Origin: Tetmemena sp. SeJ-2015
Taxonomy: Eukaryota > Ciliophora > Spirotrichea > Sporadotrichida > Oxytrichidae
Assembly (NCBI GenBank): GCA_027382625.1
Contig: JAJKFJ010021638.1
Location: 1-64,000, forward strand
Direction: 5' to 3'
Length of the DNA: 64,000 nucleotides
Made by a program: the position numbers and the translations under genes. Positions 32,701 to 44,500 of this stretch are shown piece by piece (the first letter of the stretch is position 1; each line of letters begins with the position of its first letter). The notes beneath the pieces were generated by a model, which saw only the letters and a program-made list of their open reading frames with translations, made no database searches and was not told the origin of the DNA.

Positions 32701-34497
32701 TCTTAGTTGGAATAGGCATTGGATTCTATTTTTCATGGCGCATGTCTCTAGTCTGCTTTGGTTGCTGTCCTTTCATTATCATAAGTGGGTACATGGGAGC
32801 GAAGTTCTAACTTGGTCTGTCAGTTGGACAGGAAGGTTCCCACAAATTCGCAAACCTTCTAGCTGGAGATGCAATTATAAACTTCGTATTTAAACGTATT
32901 GTTTCTTATAAACTACAGAACTGTCGCATCTTTTGCTCATGAGGATCAACTCATCTCTGACTTCAATCTCTTGCTTGAAGAGCCAAAATTAAGAGCAGTC
33001 AAGTCGTCTCATTTAAATGTAGTTAATTTTATAGCTCATATTATAGGAGGCACTTATGGTTTCTCTCAGTTCATTCTATACGGTGTGATAGCTACTCTTT
33101 TCTATGCTGGAGCAAGATTCTTAGACGCATTTGGAGACTAACCAGTTGACATGTTCATCACTATTTTCGCGATGATGTTCGGGGCTCTTGAAGGAGGTTA
33201 GGCTCAGCAATTTGGTCCAGATATGGGCAAGGCTAAATCTGCCGCACTCAAAATTTTCAAAATAATGGATGAACGCACTACCATCACTGCTCTAGATGTG
33301 AGAGATAGCTCTGTTAAGATTTATCTTCAAATTTTAGGTGTCTTATTAAGATAAATCCCTCTACTTTCTAGGGAAAGATAGAGTTCCACAACGTTTGGTT
33401 TAGATACCCTACTCGTAAGAATGATTGGGTGCTCAAAGGTCTGAACTTATGCATAAACCCTAATGAGACAGTTGCTCTAGTAGGAGAGTCTGGCTGTGGC
33501 AAGAGCACAATAGTTTCCCTTGTAATGAGATTCTACGACCCAGACTATGGCAAGATCACAGTTGATGGTGTTGATGTGAAGGACTATGACTTGAGATAAC
33601 TCAGACAAACTATGGGATTAGTTATGCAAGAGCCCACTCTATTCAACTACAGCATCCTTGAGAACATACCCATTTGAATTCATATTATGTCTTGATCATA
33701 CTTTACGGTTAACTCGAATCCAAAAATTCGGAGATAAGAGAAGCTGCTCAAGTAGCAAATGCTTTGGAGTTCATTGAGTCTAAGAATCAGAAGTTTGAGT
33801 TCGATGACTCATGCGTAGACTTGCTCAAGAATTTTGTCGCCTATGGAGATCAACTGATCGCTCTCATTGGAAAAGAACAATACGAAAAGAAACTTAAGGT
33901 CATCGCAAAACTAGCATATCGTCATTATAACTCTTCATAATATAAGAATAAGCAACTGAGGAAGAAAAGAAAGGACTGTTCCAGGCAGTTTAGGGAGATA
34001 TAGACATAAGAACTGATAAGAATTTGCTGGACATGCAACTTTCCTCTGGATTCTAAACCAATTGCGGACTCCGTGGGTCTAAGCTTTCAGGAGGATAAAA
34101 GCAGCGTGTAGCTATTGCTAGAGCCATCATTCGTAAGCCACGCATTCTCATTTTGGACGAAGCTACAAGTGCATTGGATGAGGAGTCTTAGAAGAAGGTG
34201 CAAGTCGCTTTGGACAACATCATGCAACAGAGAACTTCAATCGTGATTGCTCACAGGCTGAGTACAGTTGAGAAGTGCGATAGAGTGGTTGTGCTCGAAT
34301 CTGGTGTACTAGTTGAGGAAGGCAAGTTCAATGAACTTATAATAAAAAGTGAAAGATATGTCCTGTTTATTTGTTATAAGCAAAAGGACGGAGGATACTT
34401 CGCTCAATTGGCATCAGGAATGTAGAAGAACAATCCAACCAGTTAGGCAGAACAATCAGAACACATGAGAGTCAATCTCTCCTCAAAGATTGATTGA
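29755..34497 (+). CDS. ABCB/MDR-type full ABC transporter
   Basis: Two repeats of six-helix membrane domain plus ATPase. First ATPase: Walker [11 protein letters not shown]-loop VGQEPVLF, signature QLSGGQKQRLAIARA, Walker [14 protein letters not shown]-loop VVAHRLST. Second: [59 protein letters not shown]. Membrane parts include [19 protein letters not shown] and ISGALLAL-like segments. This is a P-glycoprotein-type exporter of hydrophobic or amphipathic compounds at the plasma or an internal membrane; substrate unknown. Between the second Q-loop and signature there is an unusually long insertion ([16 protein letters not shown]...). Eleven firm IESs are removed. The start is uncertain: ATG at 29755 via a pointer AAAGAT, or ATG at 29874. 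Confidence 0.93.
29793..29893. other. Candidate IES at transporter start, pointer AAAGAT
   Basis: Joins MMRQLLSQIDVK to [10 protein letters not shown] in frame. The alternative is a start at 29874 with no IES, or another pointer that keeps part of EREAAKNPP. Confidence 0.35.
30166..30206. other. IES, pointer AAGACAA
   Basis: Excision gives RIGQKTRCAY. Confidence 0.85.
30744..30852. other. 109-bp IES, pointer ACTCTT
   Basis: Excision gives AHQNSSGDIM, the usual ABCB loop before a helix. Confidence 0.85.
31388..31424. other. IES, pointer AATCT
   Basis: Excision gives AALKSANAWD (conserved ABCB AAxxANAHxF region). Confidence 0.9.
32048..32063. other. 16-bp IES, pointer TAAGCAAG
   Basis: An 8-bp spacer between 8-bp repeats. 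Excision gives IFYKQEAEMK. Confidence 0.78.
32339..32369. other. IES, pointer TTT
   Basis: Excision gives YWCIFDSMVM. Confidence 0.7.
32535..32560. other. IES, pointer AAAT
   Basis: Excision gives NRENAPGVLT, the conserved ABCB segment after the coupling helix. Confidence 0.88.
32646..32670. other. IES, pointer ATTAT
   Basis: Excision gives LGSILQFSIL. Confidence 0.75.
32884..32914. other. IES, pointer TTATAAACT
   Basis: 9-bp repeat; excision gives [10 protein letters not shown], matching the ABCB motif NIRTVAS. Confidence 0.93.
33321..33352. other. IES, pointer TTAAGAT
   Basis: Excision gives SSVKINPSTF leading to [13 protein letters not shown]. Confidence 0.85.
33670..33701. other. IES, pointer CATAC
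   Basis: Excision gives LENILYGQLE (conserved ENILYG). Confidence 0.92.
33917..33954. other. IES, pointer AGCA
   Basis: Excision gives IAKLATEEEK within the lineage-specific insertion. Confidence 0.65.
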
Positions 34498-34709
34498 AAA
34501 GAAGACATTTTGCATGCAAAATCTTAGCAAAATTGAATCTCATATCTATCAATGAGTAGATCATCATAGTAATCGCACCTTCAATTTTATAAACTCAATT
34601 CAAATAACTACTTAAATTATTCAAAGCATTAAAAACACTTCCTTTTCATCTGCTTGCTTATTTGAAACTTCCGAGATAAGAAAATAAATAAATTAGTTGA
34701 TTGTTTCTA

Positions 34710-37525
34710 ATGGCAGACGCAGGTAACGCCGACATCGAGGAACCCCAAATGGATTTGGAGGCCATTTAAGATAACGCCCAAATTAATAGAGAAATTGACG
34801 CTCTTGGCTTTGACCCCGAGCGCTTTGAAGACATTGAACGTGAGTTCAAGCAATTCTTGGAGGAGATAATCGGAAACTAAAACCTAGAGAAGTTTAAGAA
34901 CTCATCATATATACTCACACACACGCATATAAGTGTATTTTAAGGATTAAGAACGAGTACCAAAAGATCCATAAGACCCTCAAGACTTCATACGAAGGAG
35001 AGAAAAAGCTGATTAAGAAGTGCAAGGAACTCAACAACCAGATCTTTGAGAAGGCTTCTAACGTTAGAGCAGCCATTCGTATGGCCTCCAACGAAGTGGA
35101 GAAGATCAATGCTCTCAAGACCAAAGTCAATAAGGCCTACGAGGAAGTTGAACAGCAGAAGGAAAAGGAGGACAAGCAGCGCCAGAAGATAGCCTAACTT
35201 AAAGCTGAGATAGCTACCCTCAAGCGACAAAGCCAGCAAGAGACTGATCTAGAGGAGGACACCAAATTGCGAAGACTCCGAAAGATTTATGAGGATCTTG
35301 CTAAACAACGAGAAGATCAAGACGAGAAACTTGAACAGGTGCGCCAACACAATAAAGAGCTGATGGACAGACGCAAGACCTCAGAGATGGAGCTAGTTAA
35401 GTTTGTAGACGACATTGACAAGTTAAACCGCATGATCAAAGAGTCTAAGGAGAAGAAGTTAGACAAGGAAGAACAGAAGAAGCAGCTCCATCAGGAGACT
35501 GAGACTCTCAGAGCTCAGATTGAGCTTTCTACTAAGACTCTTGAGGAGAAGTAAGCTTCACTCAGAGGAATCAGAGAAGAGAACAGAGTGGCCCGTGAAG
35601 AGGTAGATGTGATGGAGAAAAAGGTTGGAGACGCCAAGGATAACATTCGTCACAAAGAAAACGAGAACAACGTTTGCGCCAAATAGCTGAATGACCTCAA
35701 CTCCAACAAACAGATGATCCAATCGCAAACCACTACCAAGATGGAGTAGAACGAAGTGCTCCAGGGAGAAGTAACCGAGATGGAGAAGAAGAACCGTAAG
35801 CTAGAGAAGCAGCTGAACATACTCATTAAGAAGAACGCAGACATCAGATCTGAGAAGGACAATAACGAGGCTCGCAAAGACACCCTCAAGCTAGAGCTGC
35901 AGATGCTTTCAAGAGACTATGACAGGCTGAAGAAGAATGTAGATGAAGACAAGAAGGAGATAGAGCAGAAAATGCGTGAAAGGGACTTACTGAACAAGGA
36001 TGTAGTGCTTGCTGAAGAGAAGGAGAGAGACAAGGGCAGCAACATCCAAACCTTAGAAAATGAGTTGAAGAAATTGCAGAATAAGATCCAGGGCTACAAG
36101 GCTGAGGCTTAGAAATTGCAGAAGCTGATTTATCAACTGGAGAAAGACAAGACCAAGTATGGTATTGAAGCTTCTTAGGCTAATCCAATTGTTACTAATA
36201 GTTACACTACTCATATATCTATATATACATGAATGCTAAGTACTATCAGTGCTTGGAGCAAGTGAAACTGAAGAACAACCTCATCACCAAACTCCAGAAG
36301 AAAAATATCGAGGCAGAGGGAAGACTTATTACAAACACATTCAATTTTATATTAAATGAGCTATTGTAAGTAACAGTAGAACTTGTATGAGGCTGTGCGC
36401 TCTGACAGAAACCTGTACTCAAAGAACTTGCTTGAGGCACAAGAGGAGATTGCTGAGCTCAAGATGAAGTTCAGACGCATGACTCAGCAGATTTCCCAAC
36501 TCAAGGAGGAAATTAACTCCAAGGATCTTAACATCCACTCAGAAACTCTTAACAAGCAGAGATACGCAGGCGAGAACGCAAAGCTAGAGTCAGATATTGA
36601 ACGCATCACCAGACATATTGAAAGCAGTGAAGAAATGATCAAGACACAAGAAAACGATATCGCAAGACTCAAGTAAATCACATAGGACTGATTAATTGAT
36701 AAATTAAATTCTATTTTAGCTTACGTGATATCAGAAGCAGAGGCTGAAAAGCAAAAGCAACGCAAGGATTACGAAATGGTTATCAATGAAAGAGATATTC
36801 TTGGAACTCAACTCATCAAGCGTAATGAAGAACTAGCTCTTCTTTACGAGAAGATCAAGATCCAAAAGTCTACACTCAAGAAAGGAGAAATCTACTACCA
36901 AGAAAGACTGGAAGACATCCTTAATATTTAGAAGCAGATTTCAGAGCTCAAGAGAGAGCTCATAGTTTCTTAAAACGAAACTGCCTGTATTCCTGACCTA
37001 AGAAGGGAAATCTACCTACTTCAAAAAGAACTTTTAGAGTAACAGCAAAAGGCAAAGTTCCTCCAAGACGAGTTGGAGAAACCTTTGAATGTGCACAGAT
37101 GGAGAAAGCTTGAATGCACTGATCCAGAGACATATGAAATGATATAGAAGATTCAGTCTCTTCAAAAGAGGCTCATAGCTAAAACTGAAGAAGTCTCAGA
37201 GAAAGATGTACTCATCCAAGAGAAGGAGAAGCTTTATATTGAGCTCAAGAATATTTTGGCTAAGTAGTCAGGGCCAGAGGTAGCTGAGAAGCTCTCAGTA
37301 TATCAGCAGAATTTAAAAGAGAGATCCAAACAGCTGAAGGATATGGTAGCAGAGTTAAAGAACTACTAATCTCAAGTGAATGCCTATAGATTCGAAATTG
37401 AGAGACTAGACAAGTAAATTGGTGATATCAAGCAGATGTGGTTTAATTCAAGGAGACAAGGAGCACTTGGAGTCATTAAAGAAGAGGAGGAAATGGATAT
37501 GAACCAAAATGATGGAGTTATGTGA
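34710..37525 (+). CDS. CFAP58: CFAP58 (cilia- and flagella-associated protein 58, CCDC147 family)
   Basis: An almost entirely coiled-coil protein of about 860 residues. Family hallmarks are all present: FKQFLEEIIGNQNLEKF near the N-terminus, KKCKELNNQIFEKASNV, NLYEAVRSDRNLYSKNL, ERDILGTQLIKRNEELALLYEKIKIQKSTL, PLNVHRWRKLECTDP, IQSLQKRLIAKTEEV and EKEKLYIELKNIL. In other organisms it is an axonemal or intraflagellar-transport-linked protein needed for motile cilia. Four IESs are removed, two of them with 2-bp TA pointers. Start at MADAGNADIEEP; TGA follows NDGVM. The tail MNQNDGVM is short and acidic. Confidence 0.95.
34902..34954. other. IES, pointer AAGAAC
   Basis: Excision gives EKFKNEYQKI, as expected for CFAP58. 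Confidence 0.92.
36184..36239. other. IES, pointer GCTAA
   Basis: Excision gives EASQAKYYQC. Confidence 0.85.
36329..36368. other. IES, pointer TA
   Basis: Only a TA repeat gives the frame for EGRLKQQQNL followed by the conserved YEAVRSDRN. Confidence 0.75.
36676..36723. other. IES, pointer TA
   Basis: Excision gives ARLKYVISEA, as in CFAP58 homologues (ARLKHIIAEA). Confidence 0.85.
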
Positions 37526-37689
37526 TTTACAAGCTGATTGAAATATGTTTAACACTAGTGAGTTTAAGCTGATTAAACTCTTTAATGATTTATCTACCTT
37601 ATCGCATATTATTTAATTGGTGATTTTAAAATCTAAAACAAGGTTAAAATGTGAAGAAAGAACTTACCTTGAGAATTTCTTAGCTTGTT

Positions 37690-39575
37690 GAAGAATGCAG
37701 AGCAAGTTAATTTTCACTGTTCTTGATATAAATGTTAGGATTAAGTTTCCTCAGGAAGTACTCGAGTAGCAGTTCTTTACCATTCTGAGCAGCGAGATGT
37801 AAAGGTGTGTTTCCATAGGTGTCTTAAGAGTTTATATTGGCAAAGGGGTCATGCTTGAGTATTGCTTTTACAATTTCAAGCTGCTGTAACTAGTATGAGT
37901 TATCTCTTTATCTGCAAGAGATATGAATGGAGTATCTTTTTAAATTCTAAAACATGAAGAAGATTGAGATTAGATTGAAGCTTAAGATTATCAGCAGTGA
38001 GAAAGTATTTTAGCATCTCTACTTAGCGAAACTCAATCGATCTATAAATTAAAGCTTTCTAGATCTCTCCCTTTATGAGACAATGGAACTATTTTATGGA
38101 CTCTAGCTCTCCTTTCTTAATAAAGCCCTCTAGCAACGGTAAGATTCCCTCACCCTCAGGGCTTTCAATAGTTTTACCTGATGAAGAAGAATTTCGATTT
38201 GCACTTTCATCTATGCAAATTAAGCAATAGAAGCGCACATAAATGTATATTTAATTGAATACATCTGAGAGGATTGAGTTATCATTTTCTAGGCTATCAG
38301 AATAGTTTTCATGCACCTCTCTATCAATAATGGTTGACTTCAAGTTTTCCTCATTTACCTTTTATGGTCTCCTTATAGGAGTTTTGTTGACTTCAGCAGT
38401 TGAAGGTTACTTATCTTTTAGTTATAGTTCTTCATTTTAATTTTTCTATTCTTGAACTCGATGTTTTGTTTTAGAACTCTGCTATTCTCTGCTCTTGCTC
38501 TAAGTAATCTTAATATCTAAGCCATAGCTCTTATTAGAACTTTTAATAGGGCTCATTTGCTCTAAATTTGAATTGCTTTTTAGAATTTAGGTCTGCTATT
38601 TCTTCAAGTTCTGTGGTCTTGAAGTGGCATTATAAATCTTGCTTTAAGGTAGTAGTACTCCCACAGATCCCTCAAGGAGAGAACCTGTAGCAGTGTTCCC
38701 AATTATTTGTTATAAATATTCTTAAGACTATATATAATATTTATTTAAATGTTTTCATCTGCCCCAGAAATCGAGCAAGCAGATATAACAGAACTACTTT
38801 CTTATCCAATTGAAATAAGGGGCTCTGCTCCTCTTTGAGAAAGCTTTCCACCGGAAAAGAGAGGCGCATTTTCTAAGGATTGAGTAACCGTATCTCCTTT
38901 ATTAAGTCCATAACCTTAATAAAGCTGGTGGTTGCTCATTACAGTATGGGAAGTAGAGAGAGCACCTAAGGTGTTTCCAGTTTGCATGTGTTAGTTTGCA
39001 GGCATCGCATAGTACTAGTTGTAGTGCTGCTTAAGCTAAGAGCTGGCTGCATTTGGAACTGGCATTATAAAACCTGGGTTCTAGAGGGTCATACTAGACT
39101 ATGGGCGATGAGTTGGTTTGCTTAGAGACTGATGAATTTCTTCGTCCTAGCTTTGAGAAACTCTTAAAGCGGGGGGATTTTGGTTTTCTGATATCGATTA
39201 TTGCTATAAATGGAAGCCATTCATTTAGGATAGTGGCTAGGGGTTAGCAAGGCAGTATTTATCCGGCTAATGATTGAAAGCCGACATCTAGAGATCTTGA
39301 TTAATGACGTCTGACTCACATTCTATCGTAGCATTAAGCTATGAGTGTTAGTTAAGTTTTGGATGAACTCTGTTACTTGCATTCGTAGTGTAGTTAGGTA
39401 AATAAAAATGTTTAAATGAGTTGGATAGGCTAATTTAAGGAGGCTAATTTTGATAGTCAGAAGAGCAAGAATTCTAGCGAGGCTGGAAAGCTTCTTTGGC
39501 CTGAAGCTAAATAGTGTTCTTAGACTTTTTCTTTGCATGAAAATCTCCCTCGCTTTGATGTGAGCTCGGCTACAT
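37690..39575 (-). CDS. Ankyrin-repeat protein with Gln/Ser-rich N-terminus; 3' end unresolved
   Basis: Starts MQPSSHQSEGDF and runs open for about 400 Gln/Ser/Asn-rich residues, then ankyrin repeats: ALIYRSIEFRQVEMLKYFL, LQQLEIVKAILKHDPFANIN and DTYGNTPLHLAAQNGKELL (canonical TPLHLAA). The repeats suggest protein binding; no enzyme domain is seen. After LRKLNPNIYIKNSENQLALH no TGA is found in this frame before the CFAP58 coding region, so a terminal IES, intron or distant coding segment is missing from my model; the lower boundary is only approximate. Confidence 0.72.
37899..37926. other. IES, pointer TCATA
   Basis: Excision gives ILHSYQLQQL inside the ankyrin region. Confidence 0.68.
38212..38265. 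other. 54-bp in-frame IES, pointer GATG
   Basis: Multiple of three and free of TGA, so it is invisible to frame analysis. Removal gives ILSDESANRN; retention adds a hydrophobic stretch in a hydrophilic region. Confidence 0.6.
38698..38753. other. 56-bp IES, pointer AACA
   Basis: Excision gives ADENTATGSL. Confidence 0.75.
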
Positions 39576-40027
39576 ATCATACAGAGCTAAAGAAAATTTT
39601 ACTAAAAATGAAATATGTATTTAAATCTAAAGGAGGATGCTAAGCTGAAGCTGCTTTAATCACTACTTTATTTCTGGATTATTTGTAAGCAGTGTTGATA
39701 TTTTAACTCTTAATATTTTAATCATTACTGCTCTGTTGGAAGTTATTAAATCAAAAGAAACTCTTCCTCATTGTAAATCACTTTCAATAATTTTCCTAAA
39801 TCAATAAATTAAATTATCCTTTTCTATAAACTTGACTAACTAAAAATACACAATGCTCATTTAAGATTGTTTTCTATATCATAAACTATTTTAAAGCATC
39901 TAATTAATTTAAGAAAATACTATTTAGCAACTAGCATTTACGTTACAAATATTGTTTGTATCATAATTTAAATGATACATCTAATTTTTTTAATTTAAAT
40001 TTTGAATTTATTTTGTCTAAGTATTTA
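39576..40027. other. Intergenic between divergent genes
   Basis: AT-rich upstream region of the ankyrin gene (-) and the next plus-strand locus. No motif recognised. Confidence 0.45.
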
Positions 40028-41417
40028 ATGATGAATTTTAGTTATTTTAAGTTAGCACTGACGCTCTATGGAAAGAAGAAGTTTGGCTAAGAATTTAAAT
40101 TATTAAAATTCACAGCAGCTATATTTGATGAATTAACATTTTCGTTGTTTTAAAGCGCATAGGATTGTTAATGACTGCCTTCTTTCTAGTATTTGGCGGA
40201 TGATGATGCATTTAAGTTTAGCGAAGCCTGTTTTGCTATTTTCAAATTCAAAGTTATTCATAAAAAAAAAAAATCTCAAAAATAATAAAAGTTGAAGGAA
40301 TGTTGAAATTCTGTGAGGTAGGACTTAGTACAGAAGGCTATTGTGCTTAATGAGAACTTTTTCTAAAGCCAATATTTGAGCCACCCACTTAACCTTGATT
40401 ACCAGTACTGGCTTTATGACTTAGAAAATTAGTGTCCCCATTTTAGCTTTGACTGGTTAATCTAGAAGAAAGATGCAAATATGATTAGAGATACTTTTAA
40501 ATGTGCAAAGTCTGAGAACTAGATTAATTCATTTATATTTAACTTCCCTAAAGCATGCTGTCAGCTTTAGGATTACAATCTATCCTTTGAGAATTTAAGT
40601 GAGCCTAGTTAAAAGCTTTGCCAGCTGATGAAATTGATAGATGTTTCTTGCTTAAGATATTTTACTTGATTTGGGGCTTAGCGGCAGACTCATTCGACAG
40701 TTGTTTGCTCATTATTTAAAATAAGTATATCTCAATGGGTTGACTATCTGCTAATTTCTTTTAAAGTTGGGTGCCTAACTTAGATTCTAAGAGACTTGAC
40801 TGCAGCTGTTCTTAGATTAATGGAACCTATTAGCTCCCTATGTGTTACCTAGCTATTGCTGAAGTTGCTGACTCACTGACTTGTTGCTCAAAATTTATTA
40901 TTATTTATATAAGATATGCTACCATTGACTTTTGGGGAGACGCTGGAGTAATGAATGTTTATATTTAACTGATTCTAGTTGCTTTGAGTATTTTAATGAG
41001 TTTAGCTATTCAAAACAGGGTACTGCTTATTTGTGGCGGCATTATTGTTAAAATAAGTATTATAAAACAAAATGTTGGCTGACTTTAAGGTGCTGATGCT
41101 ATCTGAGCTTATATGATCTTGCTAATTATAGTGATTGGAAGCTATTACTTGCTGTCTAGATGACACATTATGAACACTCTGGATATGTTAACAAGAATAA
41201 TACTACATAAAATTAATATAATAAAGTTAATGATGGACAGGGTTAGATGTTCGATTAATGGTAGGCGGTTTTGGTTTAGAATTCCTGGCGGAGAGTGCGC
41301 CTTCCTCTTGGTGATTAAGATGCTGTTTTAAAGGATTTTTATTCATTTTTAAATCTTGAATATTATGCTCTGTAAATTAGTTGTAATTAGATTTCCCTCC
41401 TCACAGATAAGCTTTGA
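40028..41417 (+). CDS. Unresolved plus-strand coding locus with membrane segment
   Basis: Long coding-like stretches in shifting frames: MMNFSYFKLALTLYGKKK at the start; NENFFQSQYLSHPLNLDYQYW...SFDWL; a Cys-containing part (CSCSQINGTYQLPMCYLAIA, DSLTCCSKF); a hydrophobic VYIQLILVALSILMSLAI; and a C-terminal part ending KDFYSFLNLEYYAL...LLTDKL at TGA. Several unassigned IESs must separate them. The density of Cys and a membrane segment hint at a surface or secretory protein, but I recognise no family. It may also be scrambled. Confidence 0.45.
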
Positions 41418-41525
41418 ATTTTAAATTTTAAACAACTTAGAAAGGGATTTTCCGCAATGTTAGTGTGATCATTTTGATTACAGTAATAAATATATATATA
41501 TTAGTTTGAAGTGAGTGAGGTTAAA

Positions 41526-44500
41526 ATGGACGAAGATATGTATGATGAGTTTGGAAATTACATTGGTCCTGACATCCATGGCCAGTCTTCCGACTCTTCC
41601 TCTGAAGATGAGGGAAGACGCAGAGCCAACAGCTAGGAAGAAGACTCTGTAAGCCATAATTTACCAATTACAAATGAGAGTAAGTTACTTATTCAGATCT
41701 CGTTTTAGGATGATGAGGACCAAGGGAATCAAAGAGGGCCTGGTATGCGCCAATAAAGGGCGGCTAGCAGTGATGAGGATATGCAAGTTGCAAACTAAAT
41801 TGACAAGGATGAAGAATACTAAAACTCAAAATTGAATTCAAAATTTAAATCTTCTAAAATGCAAGTTTACAAGCAAGGATATCAAGTTGTACTTCATGAG
41901 GATAAGAGGTATTATCCCGAGGCAGAGAAAATTTATGGAGCAGGAGTTGAGACTCTTGTAATGGATGAGGATGCGCAACCCCTCACTTAACCAATAATAG
42001 AGCCTCCAAGAGATAAGTCATTCTACCTATTCGAAAAGGAAATCCCTGAAACTAACTACTCCATGGAGTATCTGTCAGGACTTTCCACAAAACCATAACT
42101 GATAAGAAATGCTTATATAGCCGGACATCTTCACCATGGAAAAACTCTTCTTTGCGATATGTTGATTCAACAGACACATACGAAGAAGAATTGGGATTTA
42201 GGAAAGGAGTATAAATGGATGGATACTCGCAAAGATGAAGTAGACAGAGAGATGAGTATCAAAGCAGTGCCTATGACTATGGTTCTTCCAGATTCAAGGG
42301 GGAAGAATTATCTCTTCAACTTTATGGACACACCAGGTCATCCTAATTTCTCAGATGAAGTCACAGCAGCTGCTAGAATTAGTGATGGAATGATCTTAGT
42401 CGTTGATATTGTTGAAGGTGTAACTTTCTATAATGAAAGGCTCATTAAGGAGGCTCTCAGAAATAACATGGACATCATAGTGATAATCAATAAAATGGAC
42501 AGATTAGTTCTCGAACTTAGACTTCCTCTCAATGATGCTTATCATAAGATCAAGCACACTTTGGATGAAATAAATTACATTGTGCAGACATTTTAATTCA
42601 AGCTTAACTCAGAGAACACAAAGGGCAAATTCTAAAACTGCTAAAAGTAAATCTCTCCAATCAATAATAACGTTCTTTTCGCATCTACGCTCTTTGGTTG
42701 CATCTTCAGCTTAGACTCCTTTGCTTAGAGATATGCGCAATCTCTGTAACCTGCCGAAACAAATAACTATTAACGCCACAACTAGCAACTTAAATCGCAA
42801 TTGATTGATCCCAAGCAATTCGTTAAATTCCTCTGGGGTGATCTATATTATAATGAAGAAAATCGCAAGTTTGTACGAAAGTCTGATGCAGGTGCTCTCC
42901 CTCGCAGCTTCGTGTACTTCATTTTAGAGCCATTTTACAAATTAGTCTCACATACTTTAAGCAATGAGCGCAATGAATTGCAACCCATAATGAAAAAGCT
43001 AAATATCTTCTTGAAGAAAAAGGATTACCAGTTGGACATTAAGCCACTTCTCAAACTTGTTTTGAATAAATTCTTTGGCAACACTGCATGCTTAGTTGAT
43101 TCTATGGTGGAGAGCTTTAAAAACGCTCAAGAAGGTACTAAAATCAAAGTGCAAAACAATTACAGGAACTCTAATGATAGTTCAGAGATAGAATAATTAC
43201 TCTCAAAATGTGAGGCCAAATAGGAACTTCTCATCAATGCAGTTAAACTCTATTACAACGAAAGTAATGGCTAATTCCATACTCTCGGAAGAATTATTTC
43301 AGGTACCATTAAAAGAGGATAAGAAGTCAAAGTTTTGGGAGAGGAGTATACGATAGAAGAAGAGGAAGATGTTGTGCATAAGTAAGTTAGCAAACTTTGG
43401 ATTATGTAAGCAGGAGGAAGATATAAGATAGATGTGGATATGATGACTGCAGGTAATTGGATTTTAATCGAGGGTGTGGATTCTTCTATCATGAAAACAG
43501 CTACTATAGTTGGAGCAGACTTCGATGGAGTGGATATTTTTAAACCCTTAGATTTTCAAACTGAGTCAGTTGTAAAAGTAGCCCTAGAACCTCTGAATCC
43601 CTCAGAATTACCTAAAATGCTTGAGGGGCTTAGGAAAATTAACAAAACTTATCCTCTTGCTAAAACTAAGGTAGAAGAATCAGGGGAGCATATCGTAAAC
43701 AATATTTGATAATGCCAATCTTTTTTACTTTTAATTTGGATTTAATTGGAACTGGTGAGTTATACATGGATTCCATATTTCATGATTTAAGAAAGCAGTA
43801 TGCAGAGATAGAAATTAAAGTGAGCGAGCCTTTCACTTCATTTTGCGAGACTGTTATCGACACCTCCTCAGTTAAATGCTTCGCAGAGACTCCTAATAAG
43901 AAGAATAACATAGCAATGATCGCTGAGCCATTAGATAAAGGTCTTGCGGAGAATATTGATGCAGGATTATTAAATTAGTAATTTAAAGTAGATTATTTGA
44001 CCTGATACCTGATCTACTAGTTAACAAGTATAAGTGGGATGAGTTAACAGCCGCTTCAGTTTGGGCTTTCGGACCATAGAAGAAAGGAACAAATATGCTT
44101 ATTGACTACACAATATCTTCTGAGGTGGACAAACAGAGATTAGGCTAAGTCAGAGATATGGTTGTATAAGGATTCCAATACATGCAGACAATTTAAAAAT
44201 TACATGACATACTAATTGAGTATTGAATGGGCAACCAAAGAGGGACCATTATGCGAAGAACCAATTAAGAGCACCAAGTTTAAGATGATGTATGGGGCAT
44301 TTGCGAACGAGCCAATTTACAGATCAGGAGCACAGATTATCCCTACTACCCGTAGAGTATGTTATAGCTCATTTTTGCTTGCATCTCCAAGAGTTATGGA
44401 GCCTATCTACTTGGCTGAAGTGACTTGCCCTCAAGATTGTATCGAAGCTATTTATAACGTCCTATTGAGAAGAAGAGCTCACGTCATTCACGAAGAGCCT

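Noticed and set aside
44220..44226. A 7-bp IES with pointer ATTGA in SNU114
   Set aside because: It restores frame but leaves residues absent from all Snu114 proteins I know; the 49-bp excision with pointer AAT gives the family sequence.
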